A stretch of 64,000 bases of DNA, taken from Ga0077536 sp035325705. Lineage in GTDB: Bacteria > Pseudomonadota > Gammaproteobacteria > Ga0077536. Shown here piece by piece: positions 44,652 to 53,963 of this stretch. The position numbers and the translations under genes are program-made. The notes beneath the pieces are model-generated. The model saw nothing but the letters and a program-made list of their open reading frames with translations, did no database searches and was not told the origin of the DNA. The stretch covers positions 22,545-86,544 of the forward strand of contig DAOKZI010000018.1 of NCBI GenBank assembly GCA_035325705.1. Reading direction: 5' to 3'. Each line of letters begins with the position of its first letter. Position 1 is the first letter of the stretch.

Positions 44652-45262
44652 CGCTTGAACTTCACCGCGGTGCCGAGACCCTGCAGATAGGCGATGACGG
44701 CTTCCATCTCGGTCTTGCCCTGGATGGCGGCCGGTGCCGCCGCGATCTCCTCGTCGGTGTAAGGCACGCCGATCGCGCGCAGCGCCCGCATCTTGGCCTG
44801 GATGTCGTCGGTGCGAAGCTCGGTCGTCGCCAGCCACGGATAGGCGGGCATGATCGACTCGGGCACCACGTCACGCGGATTGTGGAGATGCACGCGATGC
44901 CACTCGTCGCTGTAGCGGCCGCCGACGCGCGCGAGATCGGGCCCCGTGCGCTTCGAGCCCCATTGGAACGGGTGGTCGTAGACGAACTCGCCGGCCAGCG
45001 AGTAGTGGCCGTAGCGTTCGGTCTCCGCGCGGAAGGGCCGCACCATCTGCGAATGGCAGGTGTAGCAGCCTTCGCGCACGTAGACGTCACGGCCGCTGAG
45101 CCGCAGCGGATCGTAGGGTTTGACGCCCTCGACCGGCTCGGTCGTCGAGTGCATGAAGAACAGTGGCGTGATCTGGACCAGACCCCCGACGCTCACCGTC
45201 AGGATGACCAGGACGATCATCAGGCCGATGTTCTGCTCGATTTTCTCGTGGAAAGTCGCCAT
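44648..45262 (-). CDS. ccoO: CcoO, monoheme cytochrome c subunit of cbb3 oxidase
   Basis: 204 residues. One N-terminal helix (IGLMIVLVILTVSVGGLVQITP), then the heme site REGCYTCHSQMVRPF and the axial Met region SIMPAYPWL. WGSKRTGPDLARVGGRYSD and HRVHLHNPRDVVPES are conserved family segments. It transfers electrons to the CcoN catalytic subunit. Confidence 0.95.
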   Translation of the reverse strand: MATFHEKIEQNIGLMIVLVILTVSVGGLVQITPLFFMHSTTEPVEGVKPYDPLRLSGRDVYVREGCYTCHSQMVRPFRAETERYGHYSLAGEFVYDHPFQWGSKRTGPDLARVGGRYSDEWHRVHLHNPRDVVPESIMPAYPWLATTELRTDDIQAKMRALRAIGVPYTDEEIAAAPAAIQGKTEMEAVIAYLQGLGTAVKFKR

Positions 45263-45273
45263 GGCGGTTTACC

Positions 45274-46695
45274 TCAGTGCGCGACGGCCGGAACGGGGAC
45301 CGCCGCGATCACCGGTTTACTGCCGGCCACCGTGCGGTAGACGTTGTAGCACATGATCAGCGTGCCCCCGAGGAACATCAGGCCGCCGAGCAGACGGATG
45401 ATGTAGAAGGGATGCATCGCCTTCACGGTCTCGATGAACGCATAGGTCAGCGTGCCGTCGTCGTTCACCGCGCGCCACATCAGGCCCTGCATGATGCCGG
45501 CGACCCACATCGAGGTGATGTAGAGCACGATGCCGAGCGTCGATACCCAGAAATGCGTTTCGACGAGCTTGAGGCTGTACAGCTCGCGGCCGTAGAGGCG
45601 CGGAATGAGGTAGTACAGGCAGCCCATCGTCACGAAAGCCACCCAGCCGAGCGCGCCGGAGTGCACGTGGCCGATGGTCCAGTCCGTGTAGTGCGACAGC
45701 GCGTTGACCGTCTTGATCGACATCATCGGCCCTTCGAAGGTCGACATGCCGTAGAAGGAGACGGAGACCACGAGGAAGCGCAGCACGGGGTCCGTGCGCA
45801 GCTTATGCCAGGCACCGGACAGCGTCATGATGCCGTTGATCATGCCGCCCCAGGACGGCGCGAGCAGGATGATCGACATCACCATGCCGAGCGACTGCGC
45901 CCAGTTCGGCAGCGCCGTGTAGTGCAGATGGTGGGGACCGGCCCAGATGTAGGTGAAGATCAGCGCCCAGAAATGCACGATCGACAGGCGATACGAGTAC
46001 ACCGGGCGGCCGGCCTGCTTCGGAATGAAGTAGTACATCATCCCGAGGAAGCCCGCGGTCAGGAAGAAGCCGACCGCATTGTGACCGTACCACCACTGCA
46101 CCATCGCGTCCTGCACGCCCGCGTAGGCCGAATAGCTCTTGGTCAGCGTGGCCGGAATCGCCGCGCTGTTGACCAGATGGAGCACCGCGATGGTCAGGAT
46201 GAAGGCGCCGAAGAACCAGTTCGCGACATAGATGTGCTTGATGCGGCGCTTGGCGATCGTGCCGAAGAACACCACCGCATAGGACACCCACACCAGCGTG
46301 ATGAGAATGTCGATCGGCCACTCGAGCTCGGCATATTCCTTCGAGCTCGTGATCCCGAGCGGCAGCGTGATCGCGGCCAGCACGATGACGAGCTGCCAGC
46401 CCCAGAAGGTGAAGCTCGCGAGCGCGTCGCTGAACAGCCGCGTATGGCAGGTGCGTTGCACTACGTAGTAGGAGGTCGCGAACAGCGCGCAGCCGCCGAA
46501 GGCGAAGATCACCGCATTGGTGTGCAGGGGGCGCAGGCGGCCGAAGCTCAGCCACGGCACGTCGAAGTTGAGCGCCGGCCAGCAGAGCTGAGCGGCGATG
46601 AGAACGCCCACCAACATGCCCACGACGCCCCACACGAGGGTCATCAGGGCAAACTGACGGACGACTTTGTAATTGTACGTTTCCGAGTTCGCCAT
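45274..46695 (-). CDS. ccoN: CcoN, catalytic subunit of cbb3-type cytochrome c oxidase
   Basis: 473 residues with twelve membrane helices. Heme and CuB histidines are visible: RPLHTNAVIFAFGG (low-spin heme), WWYGHNAVGFF (CuB), WAGPHHLHYTALP (the CuB pair) and TDWTIGHVHSGALGW (heme b3 and low-spin heme). This high-affinity oxidase lets the cell respire at very low oxygen. The ATG is 103 bases from the FNR box; taking the box at -41.5 places the transcription start near 46763, leaving a 68-base leader. Confidence 0.96.
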   Translation of the reverse strand: MANSETYNYKVVRQFALMTLVWGVVGMLVGVLIAAQLCWPALNFDVPWLSFGRLRPLHTNAVIFAFGGCALFATSYYVVQRTCHTRLFSDALASFTFWGWQLVIVLAAITLPLGITSSKEYAELEWPIDILITLVWVSYAVVFFGTIAKRRIKHIYVANWFFGAFILTIAVLHLVNSAAIPATLTKSYSAYAGVQDAMVQWWYGHNAVGFFLTAGFLGMMYYFIPKQAGRPVYSYRLSIVHFWALIFTYIWAGPHHLHYTALPNWAQSLGMVMSIILLAPSWGGMINGIMTLSGAWHKLRTDPVLRFLVVSVSFYGMSTFEGPMMSIKTVNALSHYTDWTIGHVHSGALGWVAFVTMGCLYYLIPRLYGRELYSLKLVETHFWVSTLGIVLYITSMWVAGIMQGLMWRAVNDDGTLTYAFIETVKAMHPFYIIRLLGGLMFLGGTLIMCYNVYRTVAGSKPVIAAVPVPAVAH

Positions 46696-46797
46696 TCGGG
46701 TTGCTCCCCACTAAAAGCGCCTAGAATCACCGCGATTCCGGCTGGAATCGCGACGCAACATCCGAAGGGTATTCTGTTGGCTGGCATCTTTTCGTTC

Positions 46798-46811
46798 TTG
46801 ATTCATGTCAA
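46798..46811. promoter_or_regulatory. FNR/FixK box between ccoN and ccoI
   Basis: TTGATTCATGTCAA matches the consensus TTGAT-N4-ATCAA at nine of ten defined positions. It lies between the divergent ccoN (minus) and ccoI (plus) genes. If used as a -41.5 class II site, start sites would fall near 46763 (ccoN) and 46846 (ccoI), so one box could serve both directions. Confidence 0.75.
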
Positions 46812-46867
46812 TTCTGGAACGCAATGCGGCGGCAAGATGCAGCCCCCCTTTCCAAGCGCCGCACCCC

Positions 46868-49330
46868 ATGGCCCACGCCCCGAGCCCGAGCCCGCCGCCG
46901 ATGGCGCATGAGGACGCCGAGCCGCTGCGCGCCGCCTGTTTCCACTGCGGCGAAACGGTGCCGCGCGGCGCGTCTTTCACGGCGATGATCGACGGCGCGC
47001 CGCGCGCGCTGTGCTGCGCCGGCTGCCAGGCCGCGGCGGAGACCATCGCCGGCAGCGGCCTCACCGCCTTCTATGCGCAGCGCACGCTCGTGAGCGCGAA
47101 ACCCGCGCAGGAGCTGCCGGATTTCGAGGCCTACGACGATGCCGCCTTGCTGGAGGCCTGTCCCGTGCTCGCCGACGGCACGCGGGAAGCCCACCTCGTG
47201 CTCGAAGGCCTGCGTTGCGCCGCCTGCGCCTGGCTGGTCGAGACGAGCATGCGGCGTCTCGCCGGCGTGACCGACATCGGGGTCAATCTGGCGAACGGGC
47301 AGGCGCGCCTGCGTTTCGATCCGGCGCGCGCGCGGCTCGGCGAGCTGCTGGCCGCGATCTGGCGGCTCGGCTACCGCGCCTGGCCCTACGACGCCCGCCG
47401 GCGTCAGGCCGTGCTCGCGCGCGAGCGCCGCGACGCCCTGCGTCGCCTCGGCGTCGCCGGCCTTTTCGGCATGCAGGTGATGATGGTCGCGACGGCGCTG
47501 TGGTTCGATCCCACGGCGAGCGGCATCGGCCGCTACGTCGACGCCTTAAATTGGCTCAATCTGGCGATGACCCTGCCGATCGTCGGCTACGCGGCCGTGC
47601 CGTTCTACCGGGGCGCGTGGCGGGCGCTGCGCGCCGGGCATCTGGGCATGGACGTGCCGGTGTCGCTCGGCATCGTCCTCGCCTTCGCCGGCAGCGCATG
47701 GCACACGCTGGCGGGCGGCGCCACGTATTTCGACTCGGTCGCGATGTTCGTGACGCTGCTGCTCGCGGCGCGTTTCCTCGAGGGCGTCATGCAGCAGCGG
47801 GCCTCGAGCCTGCTCGATCACGCGACCCGCATCATGCCGGCCTCCGTCGAGCGCATCGAGACCGTCGGCGGCGTCCGCCGCATCGCCCGCGTCGCCGCGC
47901 GCGACGTGCAGCCCGGGGATCGCCTGCTCGTCAAGCCCGGCAGCACCCTGCTCGTCGACGGCATCGTGCGCGCCGGGGCCTCGAGCTGCGACGAGAGCGT
48001 GCTGACCGGCGAGAGCCTGCCGGTCCCGCGCGGCGTCGGCGACAGCGTGCTCGGCGGCAGCGTCAACGTCGAATCGCCGCTCGAAATCGAGGTCACCGCG
48101 GTCGGCCGCGGCGTGTTCATGGCGCGCGTCGCCGAGCTCGTCGGCCGCGCTGCGGCCGGCAAACCGCGGCTCGCGCAGCTCGCGGGCCGCGTCAGCGGCT
48201 GGTTCGTCGGCGCCGTGCTCGCGACGGCGCTGGCCGGGGCGCTGTGGCATGGTCTCGTGCTCGGTCAAGCGTGGCTGCCGATCGTCATCGCCGTCCTCGT
48301 GATCTCCTGTCCCTGCGCGCTCGCGCTGGCGACGCCGGCGGCGCTGACCGCGGCGAGCGGCACCCTGCTCGAACGCGGCGTCGCCGCGCTGCGCACGGGG
48401 GCGCTCGAAGATCTGGTCGCCGTCACCCACCTCGTGTTCGACAAGACCGGCACCTTGACGGCGGGCCGCCTGCGGCTGGAACGCGTCGTGGTCCATCACG
48501 GTGAGGAGGCACAGTGGCGACGGATCGCCGCGGCCCTGGAAGCGCACTCCGAGCACCCGCTCGCCGTCGCCCTCGTCGAGGGCGCGGGTCGCGGGCCGCG
48601 GCCGCTGGCGCAGGCCCTGGTCAACACGCCCGGCGCGGGCATCGAAGGCACGGTCGACGGCGTGCGCTACGCCCTGGGCTCGCGCGCCTTCATCGCCGCG
48701 CGCGCCGCCGTCTGTCCGCCCGCGGCCGCGGACGAGGCGCTCGTGCAGGAAGCGCTGCTCGCCGCCGAGGGCCGGGTGCTCGCGGAATTCCATCTGCGCG
48801 ACACGCTGCGCGCCGATGCGATGGACACCGTGGCCGCGCTGCGCGCCGCGGGGCTGGAGCTTGCGATCTTCAGCGGCGACCGGCCGGAGGCCGTCGCGCG
48901 CATCGGCGCGCAGCTCGGCATCCGCGACGCGCGGGGCGGTATGACGCCCGCCGGCAAGCTCGCGGCGCTGGACGCGCTGCAGGCTGCCGGCGCGGTCGTC
49001 GCCGTGGTCGGTGACGGCGTCAACGATGCGCCGATGCTCGCACGCGCCGCGCTGTCCTTCGCGGTCGCGAACGCGGCCGAGCACGCCAAGCTCAGTGCCG
49101 ATCTGGTCGCGCTGCGCGACGAAATCGGCGGCGTGGCGGCGGCGTTCGCGCTGGCGCGGCGCACGCGGCGGATCATGCGACAGAATCTGTGGTGGGCCCT
49201 TGGCTACAATGCCCTCGCGCTGCCGCTCGCGCTCGCGGGCTATGTCGCGCCGTGGTTCGCGGCGCTGTGCATGTCGGCGAGCTCGCTGATGGTGACGCTC
49301 AATGCCGCGCGTCTGCGGCGCATGGCTTGA
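46868..49330 (+). CDS. ccoI: CcoI/FixI, copper-exporting P1B-type ATPase for oxidase assembly
   Basis: About 820 residues. An N-terminal zinc-ribbon-like metal-binding segment (CFHCGETVPRG, then CCAGCQAA) and an HMA domain (GLRCAACAWLVETSMRRL) precede eight membrane helices with the copper site SCPCALALATP, the catalytic FDKTGTLTAG and the hinge GDGVNDAPML. It supplies copper for the CcoN active site. The ATG at 46805 is rejected because it overlaps the FNR box; 46868 lies about 22 bases after the predicted transcription start, and 46901 is an alternative. Neither start has a strong Shine-Dalgarno. Confidence 0.9.
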   Translation: MAHAPSPSPPPMAHEDAEPLRAACFHCGETVPRGASFTAMIDGAPRALCCAGCQAAAETIAGSGLTAFYAQRTLVSAKPAQELPDFEAYDDAALLEACPVLADGTREAHLVLEGLRCAACAWLVETSMRRLAGVTDIGVNLANGQARLRFDPARARLGELLAAIWRLGYRAWPYDARRRQAVLARERRDALRRLGVAGLFGMQVMMVATALWFDPTASGIGRYVDALNWLNLAMTLPIVGYAAVPFYRGAWRALRAGHLGMDVPVSLGIVLAFAGSAWHTLAGGATYFDSVAMFVTLLLAARFLEGVMQQRASSLLDHATRIMPASVERIETVGGVRRIARVAARDVQPGDRLLVKPGSTLLVDGIVRAGASSCDESVLTGESLPVPRGVGDSVLGGSVNVESPLEIEVTAVGRGVFMARVAELVGRAAAGKPRLAQLAGRVSGWFVGAVLATALAGALWHGLVLGQAWLPIVIAVLVISCPCALALATPAALTAASGTLLERGVAALRTGALEDLVAVTHLVFDKTGTLTAGRLRLERVVVHHGEEAQWRRIAAALEAHSEHPLAVALVEGAGRGPRPLAQALVNTPGAGIEGTVDGVRYALGSRAFIAARAAVCPPAAADEALVQEALLAAEGRVLAEFHLRDTLRADAMDTVAALRAAGLELAIFSGDRPEAVARIGAQLGIRDARGGMTPAGKLAALDALQAAGAVVAVVGDGVNDAPMLARAALSFAVANAAEHAKLSADLVALRDEIGGVAAAFALARRTRRIMRQNLWWALGYNALALPLALAGYVAPWFAALCMSASSLMVTLNAARLRRMA

Positions 49331-49363
49331 GCTTCCTCAACAAAGGACTAAGAGGAGTACGGC

Positions 49364-49564
49364 GTGGAAATCATCTGGTGGCTGATCGCGGTGTCCGTCG
49401 TGCTCGTCGGCCTCATCACCTGGGCCTTTCTATGGGCGGTGGACAGCGGCCAGTTCGACGATCTCGACGGGCCGGCGACCGCCATCCTGATGGACGACGA
49501 CCCGCCGGCGGGCGGCGCTCAGCGCGATACGCCGCCGGCCTCGGGCCGCTCCGGTTCGGCTTGA
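49364..49564 (+). CDS. ccoS: CcoS, cbb3 oxidase maturation protein
   Basis: 66 residues starting at GTG 49364 behind AGAGGAG. MEIIWWLIAVSVVLVGLITWAFLWAVDSGQFDDLDGP is the hallmark of CcoS, a one-helix protein needed to insert heme and copper into CcoN. It follows ccoI at 33 bases. Its C-terminal 46 bases overlap tail-to-tail with the SafE-like gene on the other strand, so transcripts would be antisense there. Confidence 0.9.
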   Translation: MEIIWWLIAVSVVLVGLITWAFLWAVDSGQFDDLDGPATAILMDDDPPAGGAQRDTPPASGRSGSA

Positions 49565-50379
49565 GCGCTGCCGGCATGGCCGGCATGCGGGGGCGACATT
49601 GCATCGTGCCCCGCATGGGGATCCTGCGGCGATGACCGGCCGCGATCGGCGTGCGGGCCGGCGCCGCTCGGCTGCTGACTATGCGCCGAATGCGCGGCGT
49701 GCTCGTGCGCAGCGTGATCGTGGGTGCCGCCCAGCCACTGCAGGCCGAACCACAGGCAGGCGAGCAGTATCAGGGTCGCGCCGGCGTAGCGGCGCAGGCC
49801 GGCCGCCGGCCTGAGGCCCCCGAGGCGATTCGCCAGCGCGCTCGCGACGAGCATGCCAGGCAGCGTACCGGCGCCGAAGGCCGCCATCGTCAGCGCCGCG
49901 CCGCGCAGGCTGCCGGTGCCGGCGGCGACCGGCAGCATGGCGTAGACCAGTCCGCAGGGCAGGAAGCCCCACAGCATGCCGGCGGGCACGGCGCGCCCGA
50001 TCCGATCGATCGGCAAGAAGCGACGCGTCAGCGGGCTCAAGTAGCGCCACAGGCGCAGGCCGATCCGCTCCAGCCAGCCCGCGCCGCCCAACCAGCCGCC
50101 GAGCCGCAGCCCGGCGAAGATCAAGGTGACGAGCCCCAGCGCCTGCAGGCCTCGATAGGCCCATGGGGCAGCGGCAGCGGGCAGGGTGAGAAGGGCGGCG
50201 AGCAGGCCGAGCAAGGCATAGCTCGCGATGCGTCCGCCGTTGTAGGCAAAGGCCAAGACGATACTTGCGCGGCCGCCGCGCCGCGCGGCCGGTACGCCGA
50301 GCGCGAGCGCGGCGACGATGCCGCCGCACATGCCCAGGCAGTGCAGGGTGCTGAGCAGGCCGGCGCCGGCGGCCATCAT
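49519..50379 (-). CDS. Sulfite exporter TauE/SafE family membrane protein
   Basis: About 286 residues, six hydrophobic helices. The family motif LLSTLHCLGMCGGIVAALALG opens the first helix and GFLPCGLVYAMLPVAAG the fourth; both CxxC/PCG elements resemble the copper-related CcoA-like members found next to cbb3 genes. The last 60 residues are His-rich (HDHAAHEHAAHSAHSQQ and later HAGH), a probable metal-binding tail. The start is uncertain (50379 is preferred because the conserved helix begins there). Gene position beside ccoS suggests copper or cytochrome c maturation rather than sulfite export. Confidence 0.8.
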   Translation of the reverse strand: MMAAGAGLLSTLHCLGMCGGIVAALALGVPAARRGGRASIVLAFAYNGGRIASYALLGLLAALLTLPAAAAPWAYRGLQALGLVTLIFAGLRLGGWLGGAGWLERIGLRLWRYLSPLTRRFLPIDRIGRAVPAGMLWGFLPCGLVYAMLPVAAGTGSLRGAALTMAAFGAGTLPGMLVASALANRLGGLRPAAGLRRYAGATLILLACLWFGLQWLGGTHDHAAHEHAAHSAHSQQPSGAGPHADRGRSSPQDPHAGHDAMSPPHAGHAGSAQAEPERPEAGGVSR

Positions 50380-50582
50380 GAGCGTCGAAAACACGCGCGA
50401 AATCCCGAAAATCAGATGCGCAGTGTACCCGCGCGCCGGCCGCGCGCCTCGATCGCACACAGTGCACGCGGTTGGAGCAGCGCGGGCAGCGCACTATAGT
50501 AGGGTGCTCGTCCGGCATCGCGTCCCGATCGCCGGCAGCGCTGAAGCCGCCGTGCGTGATGCGGCACCTGGAGGCCCTGATC

Positions 50583-51809
50583 ATGAGTGCAGCGAAACGA
50601 CGCGTCGTGGTGATAGGCGCCGGCGCCGGCGGACTCGGCGTGGCGGCACGCCTGGTTCGCGAACCGGATTTGGACGTCACCATCGTCGATCCGGCCGGCC
50701 ATCATTATTATCAGCCGCTGTGGACCTTCGTCGGCGGCGGCGTGTTTCCGAAGGAGAGCAGCCGGCGCCCGATGCAGGACGTGATGCCGGCCGGCGTGCG
50801 CTGGGTGCGCGCTGAGGCCAGCGAATTCCGGCCCGAGGAAAACACCGTCGCGACCCGCGACGGCGAAGTGCTCGGCTACGACGCGCTGGTCGTCGCCCCC
50901 GGCATCCAGACCAACTGGGGCCAGATCCCGGGTCTCAAGGAGAGCCTCGGCCGCAACGGCATATGCAGCAACTACAGCTTCGAGGCCGTCAACGCGACCT
51001 GGGAGACGCTGCAGCGTTTCCGCGGCGGCCGCGCGCTGTTCACTTTCCCGACCACGCCGATCAAATGCGCCGGCGCGCCTTTGAAGATCGCCTTCCTCGC
51101 CGAGGATCACCTGCGGCGCACCGGCGCGCGCGGCGCGAGCGAGATCGTCTACATGTGCGGCGTGGCCACGATCTTCCGCGCGCCGAAGTACGCGGCGGAG
51201 CTGGTCAAGATCGCGGCCGCGCGCGACATCGCGGTCCACTACAAGCAGGATCTCGTCGCCCTGCGCCCGGACCAGAAGGAAGCGGTGTTCCGCGACACCG
51301 AGGCGGGCACCGAGCGCGTCGAGAAATACGACATGATCCACGTCGCGCCGCCGATGGGGCCGCCGGACGTCATTCGCCACAGCCCGCTGGCCGATGCGGG
51401 CGGCTGGGTCGACGTCGACAAGCAGACGTTGCAGCACGTGCGCCATCCCAACGTCTTCAGCCTCGGCGACGCGAGCAGCCTGCCGACCTCCAAGACCGCC
51501 GCCGCCGTGCGCGCGCAGCGCCCGGTGCTGGTCGACAATCTGCTGGCCGTGCTCGCCGGCCGCCGGCCGCAGGCCGTCTACGACGGCTACACCTCGTGCC
51601 CGCTGATCACCGCTTACGGGCGTCTGATGCTCGCCGAGTTCGATTACGAGCTGAAACCCTGCGAGACCTTCCCTTTCGATCAGGGCAAGGAACGTCGCAG
51701 CATGTATCTGCTGAAGAAGTACGTGATGCCGGTGATCTACTGGCAGGGCCTCGTGCGCGGCCGCAAATGGCCGTGGCCGATCCCGGAGAGCGCGCCGCGC
51801 CACGCCTGA
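50583..51809 (+). CDS. sqr: Sulfide:quinone oxidoreductase-like flavoprotein
   Basis: 408 residues. FAD-binding VVVIGAGAGGLGVAARL opens the protein; LWTFVGGGV, PGIQTNWGQIPG and FSLGDASSLPTSKTAAAVRAQRPVL follow. Cysteines C162 (TTPIKCAGAP) and C339 (YTSCPLITAYG) are in the places of the two redox cysteines of eukaryotic-type SQR. The hydrophobic C-terminus (YLLKKYVMPVIYWQGLVRG) is typical for membrane attachment. It oxidises sulfide and reduces quinone, feeding the cbb3 oxidase. Its promoter shares the 203-base gap with the divergent SafE-like gene. Confidence 0.88.
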   Translation: MSAAKRRVVVIGAGAGGLGVAARLVREPDLDVTIVDPAGHHYYQPLWTFVGGGVFPKESSRRPMQDVMPAGVRWVRAEASEFRPEENTVATRDGEVLGYDALVVAPGIQTNWGQIPGLKESLGRNGICSNYSFEAVNATWETLQRFRGGRALFTFPTTPIKCAGAPLKIAFLAEDHLRRTGARGASEIVYMCGVATIFRAPKYAAELVKIAAARDIAVHYKQDLVALRPDQKEAVFRDTEAGTERVEKYDMIHVAPPMGPPDVIRHSPLADAGGWVDVDKQTLQHVRHPNVFSLGDASSLPTSKTAAAVRAQRPVLVDNLLAVLAGRRPQAVYDGYTSCPLITAYGRLMLAEFDYELKPCETFPFDQGKERRSMYLLKKYVMPVIYWQGLVRGRKWPWPIPESAPRHA

Positions 51810-51901
51810 GCGAGGCGGATCGATCTTCGTCGCCGGCGATTGCTCGTTGACGCGGCGCGGCAAGCGGGTGAAGCGGCGGCGTCGCGGAGGACGCCGTCGC
51901 G

Positions 51902-52159
51902 CTACGCGAATGCTTCAACGCCGACGGAGTTCTCGTCCATGCGCTGCGCGAGCCGCGTGACGAAGACGATGAAGCGCGTCGCTTCATCGAGGCAGGCGAC
52001 GACGTCCACGCTAGTCGCTCTCCGATCCGCTCTTCCGACGGTCTGATTTACAAACGCCATCACGCTGTGCAAGCGAGCTCGCACAGCGCTTCGATCTCGT
52101 TTCATAGCAGCGCGGTCGCGTCGAATACCGTCGAGTCGAAGGCGCATGCCATCGCTCAT
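51902..52159 (-). CDS. Doubtful small frame (85 aa)
   Basis: A minus-strand frame of 85 residues starting MSDGMRLRLDGI and ending TRLAQRMDENSVGVEAFA. The C-terminal half shows the G/C-rich third positions of the genome, the N-terminal half does not. No family is recognised and no Shine-Dalgarno is visible. It is the only candidate gene in the 684-base gap 51810-52493. It could be a fragment. The rest of the gap, mainly 52160-52493, is comparatively A/T-rich and is likely the promoter region of the next gene. Confidence 0.25.
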   Translation of the reverse strand: MSDGMRLRLDGIRRDRAAMKRDRSAVRARLHSVMAFVNQTVGRADRRATSVDVVACLDEATRFIVFVTRLAQRMDENSVGVEAFA

Positions 52160-52493
52160 GAGCTTGTCGCGGCGGCGCCTGCGTCGTCCGCTCGTACACT
52201 CACGCAGTCCGAAACTTTTCATATCGATTGAACCGTGCACGCCGGCAGCGGAACACAAGGCTGCCGGCGGTCCGTGCAGCGGTCGGTATACGGTCTGCCT
52301 TCGCAGCCGCGTTCATTCATGCCAGAATCCGGCGACTTTCGCCGGGGCGGGTGATGGAGGAAAGCACGGACCGGTGTCGGGGAGTGGACGCGACTGCGAG
52401 TCGCCACGTGGCGGCGAAGGGTACGCGCAAAGGCCAAGCGAACGCAGGACGCGCTCGGGCGGCAAACAATCAGAACTGAAGGAGGTTCAAACG

Positions 52494-53879
52494 ATGCATA
52501 TCAAGAAATACGGCAGGGACTACTCCCGCCGGCATTTCCTGCAAACCATGGGTGCAGGATTCACTGCCGGCGTGTTGGCCCCGCTGTGGGACGTCATCGC
52601 CGAGGACGGCGACATTACGAAGGCGTACCCGGAAGAGCTGCTGTCGCTCGACCTGTACACCAAGGGCAAGCTGAAGGCCGGTCAGCAGTTGACGGCGGAC
52701 AACGTCGACTACGTCAAGGATCTGCTCGACGACGTCACCTACATCCAGGTGAAGCAGCAGGGTCGCATCATCGACCTCGCCGAGACCACGACCAACGTGA
52801 TGGTCATGAACCCGCCGCCGTACATCGAGGCCTCGCTGAAGAACATGGGCCAGGCGAAGTTCGATGAAAAGGGCAACGTCGTCGCCGCGGACGGCGGTCC
52901 GTGGATCGGCGGCAACCCGTTCCCGAAGCCGAAGGACGCGGCCGAAGTCATCGCCGGTCACAACCTGAGCTGGGGCCGCTACGACGTCGCGCAGTACTGC
53001 ATCGACGAGTTCGACATGGACGGCGAAGGCAACGAGCAGTACCACTACAACTTCTGGTGGTGCGAGGTGGCCGGCACCGGCCGCATCTCGGTCGATCCGA
53101 AGCCGATCCTCCGCGACAACGGCAAGTATCTGCGCTACCAGTCGGCGGTGTGGACTTATCCGAACGACGTCAAGGGCACCTCGATTCTCAACATCTGGCC
53201 CTATGATGCGACTCAATATCCCGACTTCTTCGGCTACCTCCCGGCCTTCAAGCGCGTGCGTCGCTTCCCGACGAACCAGCGCTTCGAGCCCGTGATCGCC
53301 GGCTCGACCTTCTTCCTCACGGATGCGTGGATGACGGGCGACCCGACGCTGACCTGGGGCAACTTCAAGCTGATCGGCCGCGGCCCGGCGCTGTGCTGCG
53401 TGCACGACAACTGGCAGGGCGGCCGCGATCCGGAGAACTGGAAGCACCTGCGTCACGGCGGCAAGGCGAACCAGAAGTTCTTCAACACCGTCATGCAACT
53501 GTGCCCCGAGGTCTACATCGTGGAGCTCGAGCCGACGGGCTATCCGCGTGCGCCGTATTCCAAGAAGCGCATTTGGTACGATGCGCGCCACGTGACCCCG
53601 CAGGTCATGAACAGCTACGACCGCCGCGGCCAAGTGTGGAAGCAGTGGGAAGGCGGTTTCGACTGGTACGAGAAGAACGGCCACTCGTACAACGGCGAGC
53701 GCCTGCCGCATCCGGTGTGGAGCTGGACGCACGTGCATTCGCACGACATCCAGAGCGACCGCATCACGAGCTTCGAGCACGTGCCGCGCGTCGTCGGTGG
53801 CATCACCTGCAACATGAACAACCCGGACGCTTACGATCAGTTCACGACCGAAGCGGCGATCCGCCGTCTCGGTACCTGA
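52494..53879 (+). CDS. DUF1329 family exported protein
   Basis: 461 residues behind a perfect AAGGAGG. The start (SRRHFLQTMGAGFTAGVLAPLWDV) is a twin-arginine type signal. The mature protein belongs to DUF1329, whose members are periplasmic or outer-membrane-associated and often sit beside sterol or aromatic transport genes. Recognisable blocks are YNFWWCEVAGTGRIS, NIWPYDATQYPDFFGYLPAFKRVRRFPTNQRFEP, GSTFFLTDAWMTGDP and the ending GITCNMNNPDAYDQFTTEAAIRRLGT. No DUF1302 or RND partner is in the window. A terminator follows. Confidence 0.82.
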   Translation: MHIKKYGRDYSRRHFLQTMGAGFTAGVLAPLWDVIAEDGDITKAYPEELLSLDLYTKGKLKAGQQLTADNVDYVKDLLDDVTYIQVKQQGRIIDLAETTTNVMVMNPPPYIEASLKNMGQAKFDEKGNVVAADGGPWIGGNPFPKPKDAAEVIAGHNLSWGRYDVAQYCIDEFDMDGEGNEQYHYNFWWCEVAGTGRISVDPKPILRDNGKYLRYQSAVWTYPNDVKGTSILNIWPYDATQYPDFFGYLPAFKRVRRFPTNQRFEPVIAGSTFFLTDAWMTGDPTLTWGNFKLIGRGPALCCVHDNWQGGRDPENWKHLRHGGKANQKFFNTVMQLCPEVYIVELEPTGYPRAPYSKKRIWYDARHVTPQVMNSYDRRGQVWKQWEGGFDWYEKNGHSYNGERLPHPVWSWTHVHSHDIQSDRITSFEHVPRVVGGITCNMNNPDAYDQFTTEAAIRRLGT

Positions 53880-53894
53880 GACCTTATCGCTCGA

Positions 53895-53918
53895 CCCGGC
53901 GGCCTCGCGGCCGCCGGG
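53895..53918 (+). terminator. Terminator-like hairpin after DUF1329 gene
   Basis: 9-bp stem CCCGGCGGC/GCCGCCGGG (53895-53903 with 53910-53918) closing CTCGCG, followed by a weak pyrimidine tract CCCTTTCCCTTCC. Convergent genes face it from both sides. Confidence 0.5.
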
Positions 53919-53963
53919 CCCTTTCCCTTCCTCTCCAATCCAGTCTTTGCGCAGCTCCTGCGC

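Noticed and set aside
46805..46807. ATG as ccoI start
   Set aside because: Overlaps the FNR box, which would have to be upstream of the transcription start.
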